A stretch of DNA of 60,952 nucleotides from Candidatus Pacearchaeota archaeon. GTDB taxonomy: Archaea; Nanobdellota; Nanobdellia; Pacearchaeales; GW2011-AR1. Of the stretch, positions 1 to 8,126 are shown in pieces (the first letter of the stretch is position 1; every line of letters begins with the position of its first letter). The translations under genes and the position numbers were made by a program. The stretch is taken from assembly GCA_018304105.1 (NCBI GenBank), contig JAGVWX010000008.1:1-60952 (forward strand), given 5' to 3'. Under the pieces are notes generated by a model. It had not been told where the DNA came from. It was given only the letters and a program-made list of their open reading frames with translations, and did not search any database.

Positions 1-33
1 TTTACAAAAAAGACATTTCAAGTTCACTTTCAT
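1..33 (-). CDS. 5' end of a gene running off the left edge
   Basis: Only the first 11 codons are inside the window, reading MKVNLKCLFCK on the minus strand. The call rests on a strong Shine-Dalgarno-like GGAGGTAA immediately before the ATG and a TATA-like element further upstream. The CxxC pair at residues 7-10 suggests a zinc-ribbon or other metal-binding N-terminus, but the rest of the protein is not visible and no function is assigned. Confidence 0.5.
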   Translation of the reverse strand, partial: MKVNLKCLFCK

Positions 34-62
34 TTACCTCCTTTTTGTTAGAAAACATACTA

Positions 63-91
63 ACTATATAAAAGTGACGTTTAGTATACTA
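63..91 (-). promoter_or_regulatory. TATA-like box and palindrome upstream of the left-edge gene
   Basis: Read on the minus strand, TTTTATATAGT (63-73) lies about 30 bp before the start codon at 33, a suitable place for an archaeal TATA box. Just upstream is a perfect 10-bp palindrome, TAGTATACTA (82-91), which could be an operator. No regulator is identified. Confidence 0.4.
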
Positions 92-150
92 TGTCCTATG
101 GTGCAATTCTGTCAAAAAGTTAAACTTTAAGTTAGTCTGTCGCAAAAAAT

Positions 151-275
151 CTGTTCACAAGATGACAAGGCAGGAGTTAGTGTGATATTTTAGGCGGGCG
201 GGTGTAGCGTGGCAACGAGCGAATGGAATGAGTGAAGTTGCAAATAAATCAAGACTCGCTTGCGAGTCCTATTTT
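151..275 (+). repeat. Class I structured G-rich intergenic element (copy 1)
   Basis: It begins with the recurring head CTGTTCACAAG (151), followed by GGCGGGCGGG and an arm GCAAC...GTTGC enclosing GAGCGAATGGAATGAGTGAA. Then come the linker AAATAAATCAA, a perfect hairpin GACTCGC-TT-GCGAGTC (253-268) and CTATTTT. The same order of parts recurs in other gaps of the window. It lies downstream of the minus-strand gene at 295-663. No open reading frame is apparent inside it. Confidence 0.7.
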
Positions 276-294
276 GGGTAGATAAATGGAACAA

Positions 295-663
295 TCACAC
301 GCTCTTTTCAACCAACTCTTGCAAACTTCCGAATCTTCTTATCTCTCCTCGTTTATCTCCTTCGGCTAAATGCTCGTACAGTTTTTGCGCGTCCTCTCCC
401 TCAAAAACCTTCCTGTCTGGCGTATCCGAACCCACAATTTGAAAAAATGAAACTTCATAAACTGCAACTTTGACTCCGCTTTCCAAAGTAGGCCTGGAGC
501 TTACATTAAACCTAAAACCACGCAACGCGGCATTGTAAGAACTTCCGTCTCCAACTTTTCCCCATCGTTCATAACCCAACCCCATCAATTCAGTAATAAC
601 TTTTGTTCTGTCAGCATTCTTGACAAGAGATCCTTCTCTTCCTTCTTCAGATTCTTCAGGCAT
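295..663 (-). CDS. Hypothetical protein, 122 aa
   Basis: I do not recognise a family. The 122-residue protein starts at ATG 663 (MPEESEEG...), has no signal peptide or membrane segment, and is charged throughout, with an acidic N-terminus and a mixed-charge C-terminus ending in ELVEKSV. A central stretch rich in beta-branched and aromatic residues (VKVAVYEVSFFQIVG) suggests a small alpha/beta fold. It is divergent from the gene at 750, with an 86-bp shared upstream region. A class I repeat lies beyond its 3' end. Confidence 0.6.
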   Translation of the reverse strand: MPEESEEGREGSLVKNADRTKVITELMGLGYERWGKVGDGSSYNAALRGFRFNVSSRPTLESGVKVAVYEVSFFQIVGSDTPDRKVFEGEDAQKLYEHLAEGDKRGEIRRFGSLQELVEKSV

Positions 664-749
664 GACTTCGGCAAGATTGAAAACTATTTAGTTTTAATTG
701 CACAACCAAAGACATAAATCCTTTTATAGCTAAAATTACAGTTGTCTTA

Positions 750-1073
750 ATGACTGCAAAAATTGTCGGTTATTATGCTTCTGGGAGTGAAGTAAAAGAA
801 GAAAGAGATAGGTGCCATTTTCCCTTGAATTTTCAAGGCATAAGTCGAGCCTTAGAAGTTCTCGCAAAGAATCACAGAACAAAATCTTTTCAATATGACG
901 GAAACTCTTGTTATCTAATTGATGGCGTTCTTGTTGGATTTCATGTTACAGGAGAACAGCAGCAATCTTCGTTAGTCTTTATATCGGAAAAGGAAAACGC
1001 AGGAAGACTAAATAGAATAATTGAGGAAGACCTGGGATTGCCCCGCCCAAATCAATTATTCTATCTGTCTTAG
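750..1073 (+). CDS. Hypothetical protein, 107 aa
   Basis: This is a 107-residue soluble protein with no recognised family. It starts at ATG 750, about 25 bp after the TATA-like TTTTATAGC, so it may be leaderless. It ends 34 bp before the Hef start and could be co-transcribed with it. The sequence has no cysteine cluster or nucleotide-binding motif. The C-terminal part (NRIIEEDLGLPRPNQLFYL) looks helical. Confidence 0.6.
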   Translation: MTAKIVGYYASGSEVKEERDRCHFPLNFQGISRALEVLAKNHRTKSFQYDGNSCYLIDGVLVGFHVTGEQQQSSLVFISEKENAGRLNRIIEEDLGLPRPNQLFYLS

Positions 1074-1107
1074 ATAAGTTTTAATTCCTTGTGTTTATTA
1101 CATTGTT

Positions 1108-4100
1108 ATGAAAGAAATTTCCCTAACTCCTCGAGACTATCAGCAAAAGATTTTCGAAACGGCAAAGGACAACAACACTTTAGTTGTCCTTCCAACAGGT
1201 CTAGGCAAAACCCTCATCGCATTAATGCTTTCAGTTGAGCGGCAAAAAAAATTCCCTGGAAAAAAAGCGCTCATGCTCGCCCCCACAAGACCGTTGGTAG
1301 AACAGCATTTCAAAAGCTACCAGAAAAACCTTCCAGAATTATTCGCAGACCTCCAGTTGTTCACCGGAGAAATCCCCGCAAAACAGCGTCAAAAAACTTT
1401 CCAGACCGCAGACATAATTTTCTCAACTCCTCAATGCGTGGATGGAGAAACGATAATTTTTACAGAAGAAGGTCCGATAAAGATTTCAGAATTTTTCAAA
1501 AATTTTGAATTCAAGGAAGGAAAATACAAAAACGGAACTGGAAAATTTGCTGACATCAAAAGCAAAGTCTTAGGATATGATGGGAAAAAGATAAGTTTCG
1601 TAAATGCCTCAAAAGCATGGAAATCTTCTAAAAAAGGTTTAATAGAAATAAAAACAGAACTTGGAAATACTCTCCTATGCACGAAAGATCATCCTCTTTT
1701 AACAATAAATTCGGTCGGTGAAATAAATTGGAAAGAAGCTACTCGATTAAACGTGGGAGATTATGTCGCATCTATAAAAGAGATAAATCTCGAAGAAAAG
1801 AGTTTTGACATTCTAAAATTAATGTCCAACAGTGATTCATTAAAATTATCTGAAAAGCTCAAAATAAAACAAATGGTTGAACAATTAAAAAAGAATAAAA
1901 TTAAGACCTCTAAGTATTCAAGATATCTTCATAACGCCATGCCCTTAAAACTTTTTCTTGAATTAGCGGAGAAAGCAGGTTTGAGTTACAAGTCGTTGTT
2001 AGTTACAGACAACTATGGAAAAAGCAGTCCTGTTAAAATTCCAGAACAATTGAGTTTCAAATTAGCATACATTCTTGGCGCGATGCTTGGTGACGGGCAC
2101 TTGGGAGACCGGTTTCTCCACGGGGGCGAAGTTGTCTTCTCAGACTTAGATAGAGAATCTGTTAGTAATGAATTTCAAAACGCTGTAAAAGATGTATTTG
2201 GAGTCGAGATGAAAAAAGAAAAACGTAAAGGTCTCATTGCTTACAATTCAGCATTTACAACAGTATTATCGCTTTTCGGGATTCCTAAAGGAAGAAAAGC
2301 TAAAATCATCCAAATCCCAAGATTTTTATTTTTTGCAGACAAAGATTCGGTAAAGGGATTTATCAAAGGAATATTTGACACCGATGGAAGTGCCTCCGGT
2401 TACAACGTTTCTGTCTCCAGCATAAGTAAAAAGTTTATAGAAGAATTAAAATGGCTATTTTTAATGATAGGAATACATGGAAATATTGAAAAAAGAAAGA
2501 ACAATGGAACGATTCAAGGAAGAAAAGTCAAGGGTTCTGAAATATTCGCGTTTAGATTCTCGGGAAGGCATAACCTTCTAAAATTTCTAGAAATTTCTCC
2601 AGATATAAACAAATGTAAAAAACTAATCGAAACACTTAAAGCTGCTAAAAGGCCTGAAACTCGCTCAAAAGAAATATTGCCTGTTCCGGATTTAATGAAA
2701 AAAATAAAAAAAGATAATATCAATAAAGCAGAATATTACAAATTCTCTTGCCTTTCTTTAGATAATCTAAGAAAATTATCTGTGAATTTGGATGGAAAAG
2801 ACTCTCTAAAACTTAAAGAGCTCCTTGGCCTGCCAATAAGGTGGGTAAAGATAAAAGATAAGAAAACGAATCATAAAATAAAAGAGATGTACGATCTAAC
2901 TATAGAAAAACACCATAACTTTATTGCAAACTGTTTAATCAGCCACAATTGCATCGCCAATGACCTAAAAGCCGGATTGTACACTCTCCAAGACGTTTCA
3001 CTCTTGATAATCGATGAAGCCCATCGCTGCCTGAAAAATTACGATTACACAAAAGTCGTTGAATTCTACAAGCACCAAACTCCTCTCGAACTTCAAAGAA
3101 TCCTAGGCCTTACCGCTTCTCCAGGAAGTGAAACAGAAAACGTAAAAGAAATCTGCAAGCACCTCGCCGTTGACGAAATAGAAATCCGCTCAAGAGATTC
3201 TCCAGATGTAAAACCTTACCTCCAGGAGTTAGAATTCGAAAAGGTAGTCGTCCCTTTTCCCCCGGAATTCCTTGAAATAAAACTCCTCCTTAAAAAAATT
3301 CATGATTCAAAAACCGACGAACTGCGTCGTAGAAACTTGCTTTTCGGCCCTGCAAACAAATTCGCTCTGCTTAAATTGCAAGGCAAACTCGGCGCAATAT
3401 ACACCAGTTCGAGAGACTTCAACGCAATGATTGGAATGTCTCTTACAGCAACCGCAATAAAGCTCTCCCATGCTCTCGAGTTGTTAGAAACACAAACCCT
3501 TTCTGGAGTAAACGAATATTTCAATAATTTAATCGAGCAGGCAAACCAGAAAAAATCAAAAGCCGTCCAAACCCTCGTCAAGTCTCCGGAATTCACTCTC
3601 GCCAGAACTTTCCTTCAGAATCTCATCACTAAAAAAGTCGAGCACCCGAAGATTGAAGAAACCGCAGTCATCGTTGAAAACCAATTCAAAGAGAAAGAAA
3701 ATTCCAAGATAATTATTTTCACTCAGTTCCGTGAAACCGGAGTCACACTTACTCGCAGGCTCAACGAAATTTCAGGCATTCGCGCAAAATCATTCTTCGG
3801 TCAGGCAAAAAAATCAGGAACAGGTCTCTCGCAGAAAGAACAGAAAGCAATAATCGAACAGCTCAACTCCGGAGAAATCAATGTTCTCGTCGCAACTTCA
3901 ATAGGCGAAGAAGGCCTCGACATAGCCGAAGTCTCAACAGTAATTTTCTACGAGCCAATACCAAGCGCGATTAGAAAAATCCAAAGAACTGGCAGAACCG
4001 CAAGGCTCAAGCCAGGCAAACTCATAATCCTCGTCACAAAAGATACTCGCGACGTCATCAACCATTACGCCTCAACCGCAAGAGAAAAAAAGATGTACAA

Positions 4101-4170
4101 AACGATAGAAGGTGTCAGGGCCGACATAAAGGAAAGTAATAAAATAAAAACATTAGATGATTTCAAGTAG
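1108..4170 (+). CDS. hef: Hef-type SF2 helicase (FANCM/Hef family) interrupted by an intein
   Basis: This is the helicase part of archaeal Hef, which remodels stalled replication forks and branched DNA. Visible motifs are Walker A (PTGLGKT, about residues 29-35), the TPQ motif (107-109), DEAH (636-639) and the C-terminal helicase motif QRTGRTAR. Residues 110-614 are an intein, so the spliced extein is about 515 residues. That matches only the helicase half of a full-length Hef; the XPF-like nuclease half is a separate gene at 4505. The ATG at 1108 directly gives the expected N-terminus (LTPRDYQQ). Extein +1 is Cys, as splicing requires. Family assignment is strong. Confidence 0.93.
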   Translation: MKEISLTPRDYQQKIFETAKDNNTLVVLPTGLGKTLIALMLSVERQKKFPGKKALMLAPTRPLVEQHFKSYQKNLPELFADLQLFTGEIPAKQRQKTFQTADIIFSTPQCVDGETIIFTEEGPIKISEFFKNFEFKEGKYKNGTGKFADIKSKVLGYDGKKISFVNASKAWKSSKKGLIEIKTELGNTLLCTKDHPLLTINSVGEINWKEATRLNVGDYVASIKEINLEEKSFDILKLMSNSDSLKLSEKLKIKQMVEQLKKNKIKTSKYSRYLHNAMPLKLFLELAEKAGLSYKSLLVTDNYGKSSPVKIPEQLSFKLAYILGAMLGDGHLGDRFLHGGEVVFSDLDRESVSNEFQNAVKDVFGVEMKKEKRKGLIAYNSAFTTVLSLFGIPKGRKAKIIQIPRFLFFADKDSVKGFIKGIFDTDGSASGYNVSVSSISKKFIEELKWLFLMIGIHGNIEKRKNNGTIQGRKVKGSEIFAFRFSGRHNLLKFLEISPDINKCKKLIETLKAAKRPETRSKEILPVPDLMKKIKKDNINKAEYYKFSCLSLDNLRKLSVNLDGKDSLKLKELLGLPIRWVKIKDKKTNHKIKEMYDLTIEKHHNFIANCLISHNCIANDLKAGLYTLQDVSLLIIDEAHRCLKNYDYTKVVEFYKHQTPLELQRILGLTASPGSETENVKEICKHLAVDEIEIRSRDSPDVKPYLQELEFEKVVVPFPPEFLEIKLLLKKIHDSKTDELRRRNLLFGPANKFALLKLQGKLGAIYTSSRDFNAMIGMSLTATAIKLSHALELLETQTLSGVNEYFNNLIEQANQKKSKAVQTLVKSPEFTLARTFLQNLITKKVEHPKIEETAVIVENQFKEKENSKIIIFTQFRETGVTLTRRLNEISGIRAKSFFGQAKKSGTGLSQKEQKAIIEQLNSGEINVLVATSIGEEGLDIAEVSTVIFYEPIPSAIRKIQRTGRTARLKPGKLIILVTKDTRDVINHYASTAREKKMYKTIEGVRADIKESNKIKTLDDFK
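1435..2949 (+). mobile_element. Class 1 intein with LAGLIDADG homing endonuclease, in hef
   Basis: The intein is 505 residues (Hef residues 110-614). It begins with Cys in CVDGETIIF (block A), has a TKDHPLLT block B, and ends NFIANCLISHN followed by extein Cys615, the canonical His-Asn/Cys junction. Two LAGLIDADG motifs, YILGAMLGDGH (about 321-331) and FIKGIFDTDGS (about 418-428), mark a homing endonuclease that looks complete. It sits between helicase motifs I and II, just after TPQ. All splicing residues look intact, so splicing is expected. Codon use in the insert looks more A-rich than in the flanking exteins, consistent with horizontal acquisition. Confidence 0.93.
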
Positions 4171-4347
4171 CTACCTGTCAAAAACAGCGATTATACTCAC
4201 AATTACGGCGATTAAAATAGACAGTGCGCTTATAAAAAGACCTGAATAAGTAAGAGCATTAATTCTTATTAATTCAAGTACAAAATAGATAAACACAAGA
4301 AAGTTTATTATCTGAGGAAGAATATTTAACTGATTTGAGATTTTCAT
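4171..4347 (-). CDS. Small two-helix membrane protein, 58 aa
   Basis: It starts at ATG 4347 (MKISNQLNILPQ) and encodes two hydrophobic segments (about residues 12-28 and 35-55) joined by a short polar turn. Its stop abuts the 3' end of hef, which is convergent. It follows the 37-residue membrane peptide gene by a single base, so the two form a minus-strand bicistron. No family is recognised. Confidence 0.55.
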   Translation of the reverse strand: MKISNQLNILPQIINFLVFIYFVLELIRINALTYSGLFISALSILIAVIVSIIAVFDR

Positions 4348-4348
4348 T

Positions 4349-4462
4349 TTATGCAATTAATGTACGTATTATTTGAAAGACAAGCAATGCAACGGCTATC
4401 AATCCTAAAACCCATGCCAAAATCTGCAGCCATGATATTTTTTCTTTTCTTTCCACCTTCAT
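4349..4462 (-). CDS. Membrane micro-protein, 37 aa
   Basis: The ATG at 4462 opens a 37-residue frame beginning MKVERKEKISWLQILAW. A basic N-terminus is followed by one hydrophobic helix (residues 10-36). The layout resembles the other 30-40 residue single-helix peptides in this window (8982, 10726, 14469). It is followed after one base by the 58-residue membrane protein. It could be chance, but the tight spacing and recurring design favour a real gene. Confidence 0.45.
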   Translation of the reverse strand: MKVERKEKISWLQILAWVLGLIAVALLVFQIIRTLIA

Positions 4463-4504
4463 TATAAGCAACAACATTATATAAGTTTAATTCTTATTTT
4501 CAAG

Positions 4505-5161
4505 ATGAAACCCTTCTACAACATCTTCTCATCAAAAAAAGTTCCAGAAACAAAAGTTAAAATTCTCATTGACAATAGGGAGAAAAATTCTCTAGTTCCA
4601 TCTTTTCTGGAAGAACGTGGTTTCCAAGTCGAATTCAAACAGCTTCCCGTCGCAGATTACATCGTAAAAGAAATAGCTATAGAAAGAAAAACCGTTTCAG
4701 ACTTAAAGTCTTCAATAATAAGCAAAAGAATAATCTCACAACTTCTTGAACTCAAGCAATATCCAAAACACCTTCTTCTTGTCGAGGGAATTCTTGATGA
4801 AGATTTGTACAATTCAGGAATCCATGAAAACGCCCTTAGGGGTTTCCTCTTGTCTGTCGCATTAGAATTCCAAACTCCGCTCATCTTCACTCACAATGAA
4901 GAAGACACCGCAAAATACATTTACGTCCTTGCAAAAAAAGAAAAACCCTCAGAATTTTCATTAAGAGCCTCAAAGATTCTTCTCTCAAAAGAAGAGCAAA
5001 TACAATTCATCCTCGAAGGCTTCCCTAACATCGGTCCGGCAAAAGCATCTGCGTTAATAAAAAAATTCAAGACCCTCAACAATATCTTTCAAGCAAGCGA
5101 AGAGGAGCTTGAAGAAATTTTAGGCAAAAGAGCAAAAGAATTTAGAGAGCTTCTTGACTAA
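4505..5161 (+). CDS. XPF/ERCC4-family structure-specific nuclease (Hef nuclease half)
   Basis: This 218-residue protein has an ERCC4 nuclease domain with the diagnostic metal-binding signature (IDNREKN near residue 23 and IERKTVSDL near 60). A C-terminal helix-hairpin-helix domain (FPNIGPAKASALIKKFKT) probably mediates dimerisation and DNA binding. In many euryarchaea this is fused to the Hef helicase; here it is a stand-alone gene 344 bp downstream of hef on the same strand, with two tiny opposite-strand membrane genes between them. It would cut 3'-flap or fork structures, likely in concert with the separate helicase. The start at ATG 4505 leaves a short 18-residue leader before the domain. 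Confidence 0.9.
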   Translation: MKPFYNIFSSKKVPETKVKILIDNREKNSLVPSFLEERGFQVEFKQLPVADYIVKEIAIERKTVSDLKSSIISKRIISQLLELKQYPKHLLLVEGILDEDLYNSGIHENALRGFLLSVALEFQTPLIFTHNEEDTAKYIYVLAKKEKPSEFSLRASKILLSKEEQIQFILEGFPNIGPAKASALIKKFKTLNNIFQASEEELEEILGKRAKEFRELLD

Positions 5162-5190
5162 ACATTTCGTCTAAACCTACCAAGAGATTA

Positions 5191-5350
5191 GAATTGTTTG
5201 CGATAAATAATTTGACTTGTCGATACATTAATTACAAGTCAAAACTATCTGGGCAGGATGAGCGAGCGATTACGCGACGAGTATTTAGTTAGCATACTTC
5301 GCGCGTGGTCGCGAGTAGCAAACAATTCACAAAAGAGATTTTCAGCAAAA
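5191..5350 (+). repeat. Class II structured G-rich intergenic element
   Basis: The outer perfect stem is GAATTGTTTGC (5191-5201) with GCAAACAATTC (5318-5328). Inside come the linker GATAAATAA, a perfect 10-bp hairpin TTTGACTTGT/ACAAGTCAAA (5211-5220/5234-5243) and then ACTATCTGGGCAGG. An imperfect second hairpin follows (ACGCGACGAGTAT with ATACTTCGCGCGT). The right flank AAGAGATTTTCAGCAAAAC matches the right end of the element at 28721-28876. No coding frame is seen. Confidence 0.75.
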
Positions 5351-5360
5351 CCTGCAAGTA

Positions 5361-5915
5361 TCAACTTGAACTAAACTCTTCAACAACAGTATAATTCGGT
5401 CCCATCGGATTCAATTCCGACTTCATCAACCTAAATTCCTTGACTTCCCATTTCAGCTCCTTCACTCCCAAATTCCTAACATATTCAACAAACTCTCTCG
5501 GAACCTTAACATATTTCACTCTCGCGATACTCAAATGGCTCATAAATCTTTTTTCTTTTCCAAACCCGCACTTCAACATCGCTTCATCAACCGCTTCCTG
5601 CAATTCAAAAATTCCCTTCCCTCCGACTTTAATCCAAACTATCGAAGGATTCCCCCTATGGCTAAAAGTCCCCGCTTCCGCGAGCCGAGCTTCAAACTTT
5701 TCAAATTTAATTTTCTTTAACTCTTTCCTTATTGACTTCAACTTCTCTTCATCAATTTCTCCAAAAAACTTCAAAGTCAAATGCAAGTTCTCTGGTTCAG
5801 TCATCTTCCCAGTAAACTGCCTCTTTCCCAAAACTTCCTGCACTCTCGCAATTTCCTTGACAACTTCGTCAGGAAAATCAATTGCAATAAACGCCCGAAT
5901 TAACTTATTTTCCAT
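5361..5915 (-). CDS. thpR: RNA 2',3'-cyclic phosphodiesterase (ThpR/LigT, 2H family)
   Basis: This is a 2H phosphoesterase of the ThpR/2'-5' RNA ligase family, which opens 2',3'-cyclic phosphates on RNA. The two catalytic motifs are visible: HLT at residues 45-47 (ENLHLTLKFFGE) and HLS at 127-129 (FMSHLSIARVK). The 184-residue length is typical. I chose ATG 5915 (MENKLIRAFIAIDFPD) because family members begin just before RAFIAI; an in-frame ATG at 5990 would add 25 non-conserved residues. The second motif uses Ser rather than the commoner Thr, which the family tolerates. Confidence 0.9.
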   Translation of the reverse strand: MENKLIRAFIAIDFPDEVVKEIARVQEVLGKRQFTGKMTEPENLHLTLKFFGEIDEEKLKSIRKELKKIKFEKFEARLAEAGTFSHRGNPSIVWIKVGGKGIFELQEAVDEAMLKCGFGKEKRFMSHLSIARVKYVKVPREFVEYVRNLGVKELKWEVKEFRLMKSELNPMGPNYTVVEEFSSS

Positions 5916-6005
5916 ATCTTCCATAAAATTCATCATTAAACTCGGTTTAATAACCTTCCTTTTGTTCAAACCCATTAAATCTAATTTCAAATTGATCTTC
6001 TAAGC

Positions 6006-6080
6006 CTGTTCACAAGACGGTAAATTGGGCGGCGGTTTATTAATTAGTGAACGAAGTGAACCTGCAAATTGAAGCTATTT
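6006..6080 (+). repeat. Class I element with reduced terminal hairpin
   Basis: The copy starts CTGTTCACAAGACGG and has GGGCGGCGG, then a short GTGAACGAAGTGAAC arm. It ends GCAAATTGAAGCTATTT, which matches the class I linker and tail with the terminal hairpin missing. The last bases overlap the 3' end of the M16 peptidase gene. Confidence 0.55.
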
Positions 6081-7277
6081 CGGCACAATCGCCGCCGTTG
6101 AATATTTCTTTATCGCATTAGTAGCCGTCCTTTTCACATCTTCCAATTTAACATTCATCACCTTGTTCTCGTAATCATAATAATCTTCTGCCTTGCCTAT
6201 AAGTTCGTGATACATCAGCTCATTCATCACGTCACTGCTTTCCTCGCTCGAAACTTTTCTCAATCCTATTAGCATCTCCTTCGCTTCTTCCAAATCCTTC
6301 TCGTTCATCTTCTCAACGTCCTTAAATCCCTGCACAATCAGCCCATGAACTTCCTTAACTGCTTTCTTAGTCGTCCCAACATAAACTGAATAATATGAAT
6401 AATTTTTTTCAGTCGCTAGTGAGCTCCGAACTGTATAAGCCAATCCTCGCTTCTCCCTTATTTCCAAAAACAACTTAGAGGACATTCCTCTTGCAAGATA
6501 TGCATCCAAAACCGCCAAGTCATAATATTCTTTATCCGTGAACAAAGGCGCGTGAAAAGCAAGGACAAAGTGTGCCTGGTCAATTCCCGCCCTCTTCTCT
6601 ACGCTATTCTTGTTCCATTTTTCAATTTTCGGCAATTCTAAATTTCTGCTCTTCGAAATGAACTTTTTTTCGAGATATTCGCAGACTTTATCAAAGTCAA
6701 CATCTCCGACAATCGTAACTATGTAATTTTCTCCTGTATAAACATTCTTAAAATAATCCGCAACAAAATCTCTTTTCAATTCGTTCAAAGTCTTCACGCT
6801 TCCTGCAATTCCTTCTCCAAATGGCTTTCCGTAAAGATTCGACTCAATCTGGTCCATTACGTGTTTCTGCGGCATGTCATGATACATCTTAATTTCCTCG
6901 ATAACGACTTTCTTCTCTTTCTCAAATTTCTTCTCCTCAAAAATCGGATTGTTCATAATATCTGTTATGATATCCAAACCAGCAAATACATGCTCGCTCG
7001 GCAGCTTGAACCAAAACGACGTCACGTCCTGCGCAGTAAACGCGTTCAAAATTCCACCTTTTTTCTCAATTTCCCTCGAAATATCCTCATGCGTCCTTGT
7101 CTTCGTCCCTGTAAAAACCAAATGCTCAATGAAATGTGCAATTCCTTTAATCTTTGAATTTTCATAAACTGCCCCAAATGGATTTGTAATTGACAGCGAT
7201 ACAAGCGGCAGCTCTCTCTTTTCATACACAACTCTCAATCCATTCTTTAGCTTTTTCCTAAAAAATCTTGATTCCAT
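6075..7277 (-). CDS. M16-family zinc metallopeptidase (processing-peptidase-like)
   Basis: This is an insulinase/mitochondrial-processing-peptidase family protein of 400 residues from ATG 7277 (MESRFFRKKLKNGLRVV). The inverted zinc motif HFIEH is at residues 48-52 and the third ligand lies in the VVIEEIKMYH region near 128, so it is predicted active. The C-terminal half has the degenerate second M16 domain. The length fits a single-chain bacterial-type member (compare PqqL/YmxG-like proteins). It lacks a signal peptide and is probably cytoplasmic. The substrate is unknown. Confidence 0.9.
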   Translation of the reverse strand: MESRFFRKKLKNGLRVVYEKRELPLVSLSITNPFGAVYENSKIKGIAHFIEHLVFTGTKTRTHEDISREIEKKGGILNAFTAQDVTSFWFKLPSEHVFAGLDIITDIMNNPIFEEKKFEKEKKVVIEEIKMYHDMPQKHVMDQIESNLYGKPFGEGIAGSVKTLNELKRDFVADYFKNVYTGENYIVTIVGDVDFDKVCEYLEKKFISKSRNLELPKIEKWNKNSVEKRAGIDQAHFVLAFHAPLFTDKEYYDLAVLDAYLARGMSSKLFLEIREKRGLAYTVRSSLATEKNYSYYSVYVGTTKKAVKEVHGLIVQGFKDVEKMNEKDLEEAKEMLIGLRKVSSEESSDVMNELMYHELIGKAEDYYDYENKVMNVKLEDVKRTATNAIKKYSTAAIVPK

Positions 7278-7331
7278 CCGCGCCAAAAGAAGCTCAAGTT
7301 CATAAACATTATGGAAATAAAGTTAACCTTA

Positions 7332-8078
7332 TTAATTCCCGGTTTCTTTTATCGTTCTGATTAGATATTTATTTAACTCATCTTCATTTTTGAATTTCAC
7401 ATCGGATTTATCAAATGGCTGGCTTAGGATTTTATCAATAAACTTGGTAATTTTTTCATCCGCCATTATCTCTGCTTTTTCTGTAGTGTTTTTCTTAAAT
7501 ACACACTTCTCAAAAAATCTTCTTGCATATTCTGGCAGATATTGAATAACCTCCTTATATGGCAATGGCGGAAGTTTGTTCTCCATTGTTATATATTCCG
7601 CGCAGGCTATCCCGCGCAAAACATAAAGATACTTCTTGCATGAACTGCCCAACCCAATGCCCATATACTTATGATAGTTTTGCTTGGCCATTCGGATATA
7701 ATGTTGTCTAAGGAATTCTAAAGAACAGCCCTCATCAAAATATTCCTTAAATTTTTTCCTTACCAAAGATTCTTTGTAAATAATGGGGCTTCTCAACCAT
7801 TCGGCTATTTGCGGATTAGACTTAATGCTCAGCTCAGCAAATTTCTTTATATCCCAGCTTTCTAAATCAAAATTATCCTTCATAATATTAATCTGCTGCG
7901 GCGGAGCGTTCAATCCTAAATAACAATCTAGCTTTCCAACATGCATGCATCGAATGTCATAATCCGAATCCTCAGAAGCAAATCCCCATGCTCGCGAACC
8001 GGATTCTATTGCCCAGATTACTTTTACATTGTGTTTATCTTCTGTCTCTTTGATAACGTTTAGTATTTCTTCCTTCAT
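7332..8078 (-). CDS. Nucleotidyltransferase of the RlaP/YcgL family
   Basis: This is a DNA polymerase beta-like nucleotidyltransferase. The signature GSRAWGFASEDSDYD (residues 27-41) gives the GS motif and the DxD metal ligands Asp39 and Asp41. The whole N-terminus matches the YcgL/RlaP family, some members of which are linked to RNA repair. At 248 residues the length is normal. It starts at ATG 8078, 49 bp downstream of the glycosyltransferase stop, so the two may share a transcript. The substrate is not inferable from sequence. Confidence 0.85.
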   Translation of the reverse strand: MKEEILNVIKETEDKHNVKVIWAIESGSRAWGFASEDSDYDIRCMHVGKLDCYLGLNAPPQQINIMKDNFDLESWDIKKFAELSIKSNPQIAEWLRSPIIYKESLVRKKFKEYFDEGCSLEFLRQHYIRMAKQNYHKYMGIGLGSSCKKYLYVLRGIACAEYITMENKLPPLPYKEVIQYLPEYARRFFEKCVFKKNTTEKAEIMADEKITKFIDKILSQPFDKSDVKFKNEDELNKYLIRTIKETGN

Positions 8079-8126
8079 AAAAATATTAAGGGTCTGCTCT
8101 TTTAATGCTTTTCTTACATAATTGCC

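Noticed and set aside
5440-6003. Long plus-strand frames opposite the ThpR gene
   Set aside because: They are antisense shadows of a gene with clear catalytic motifs.
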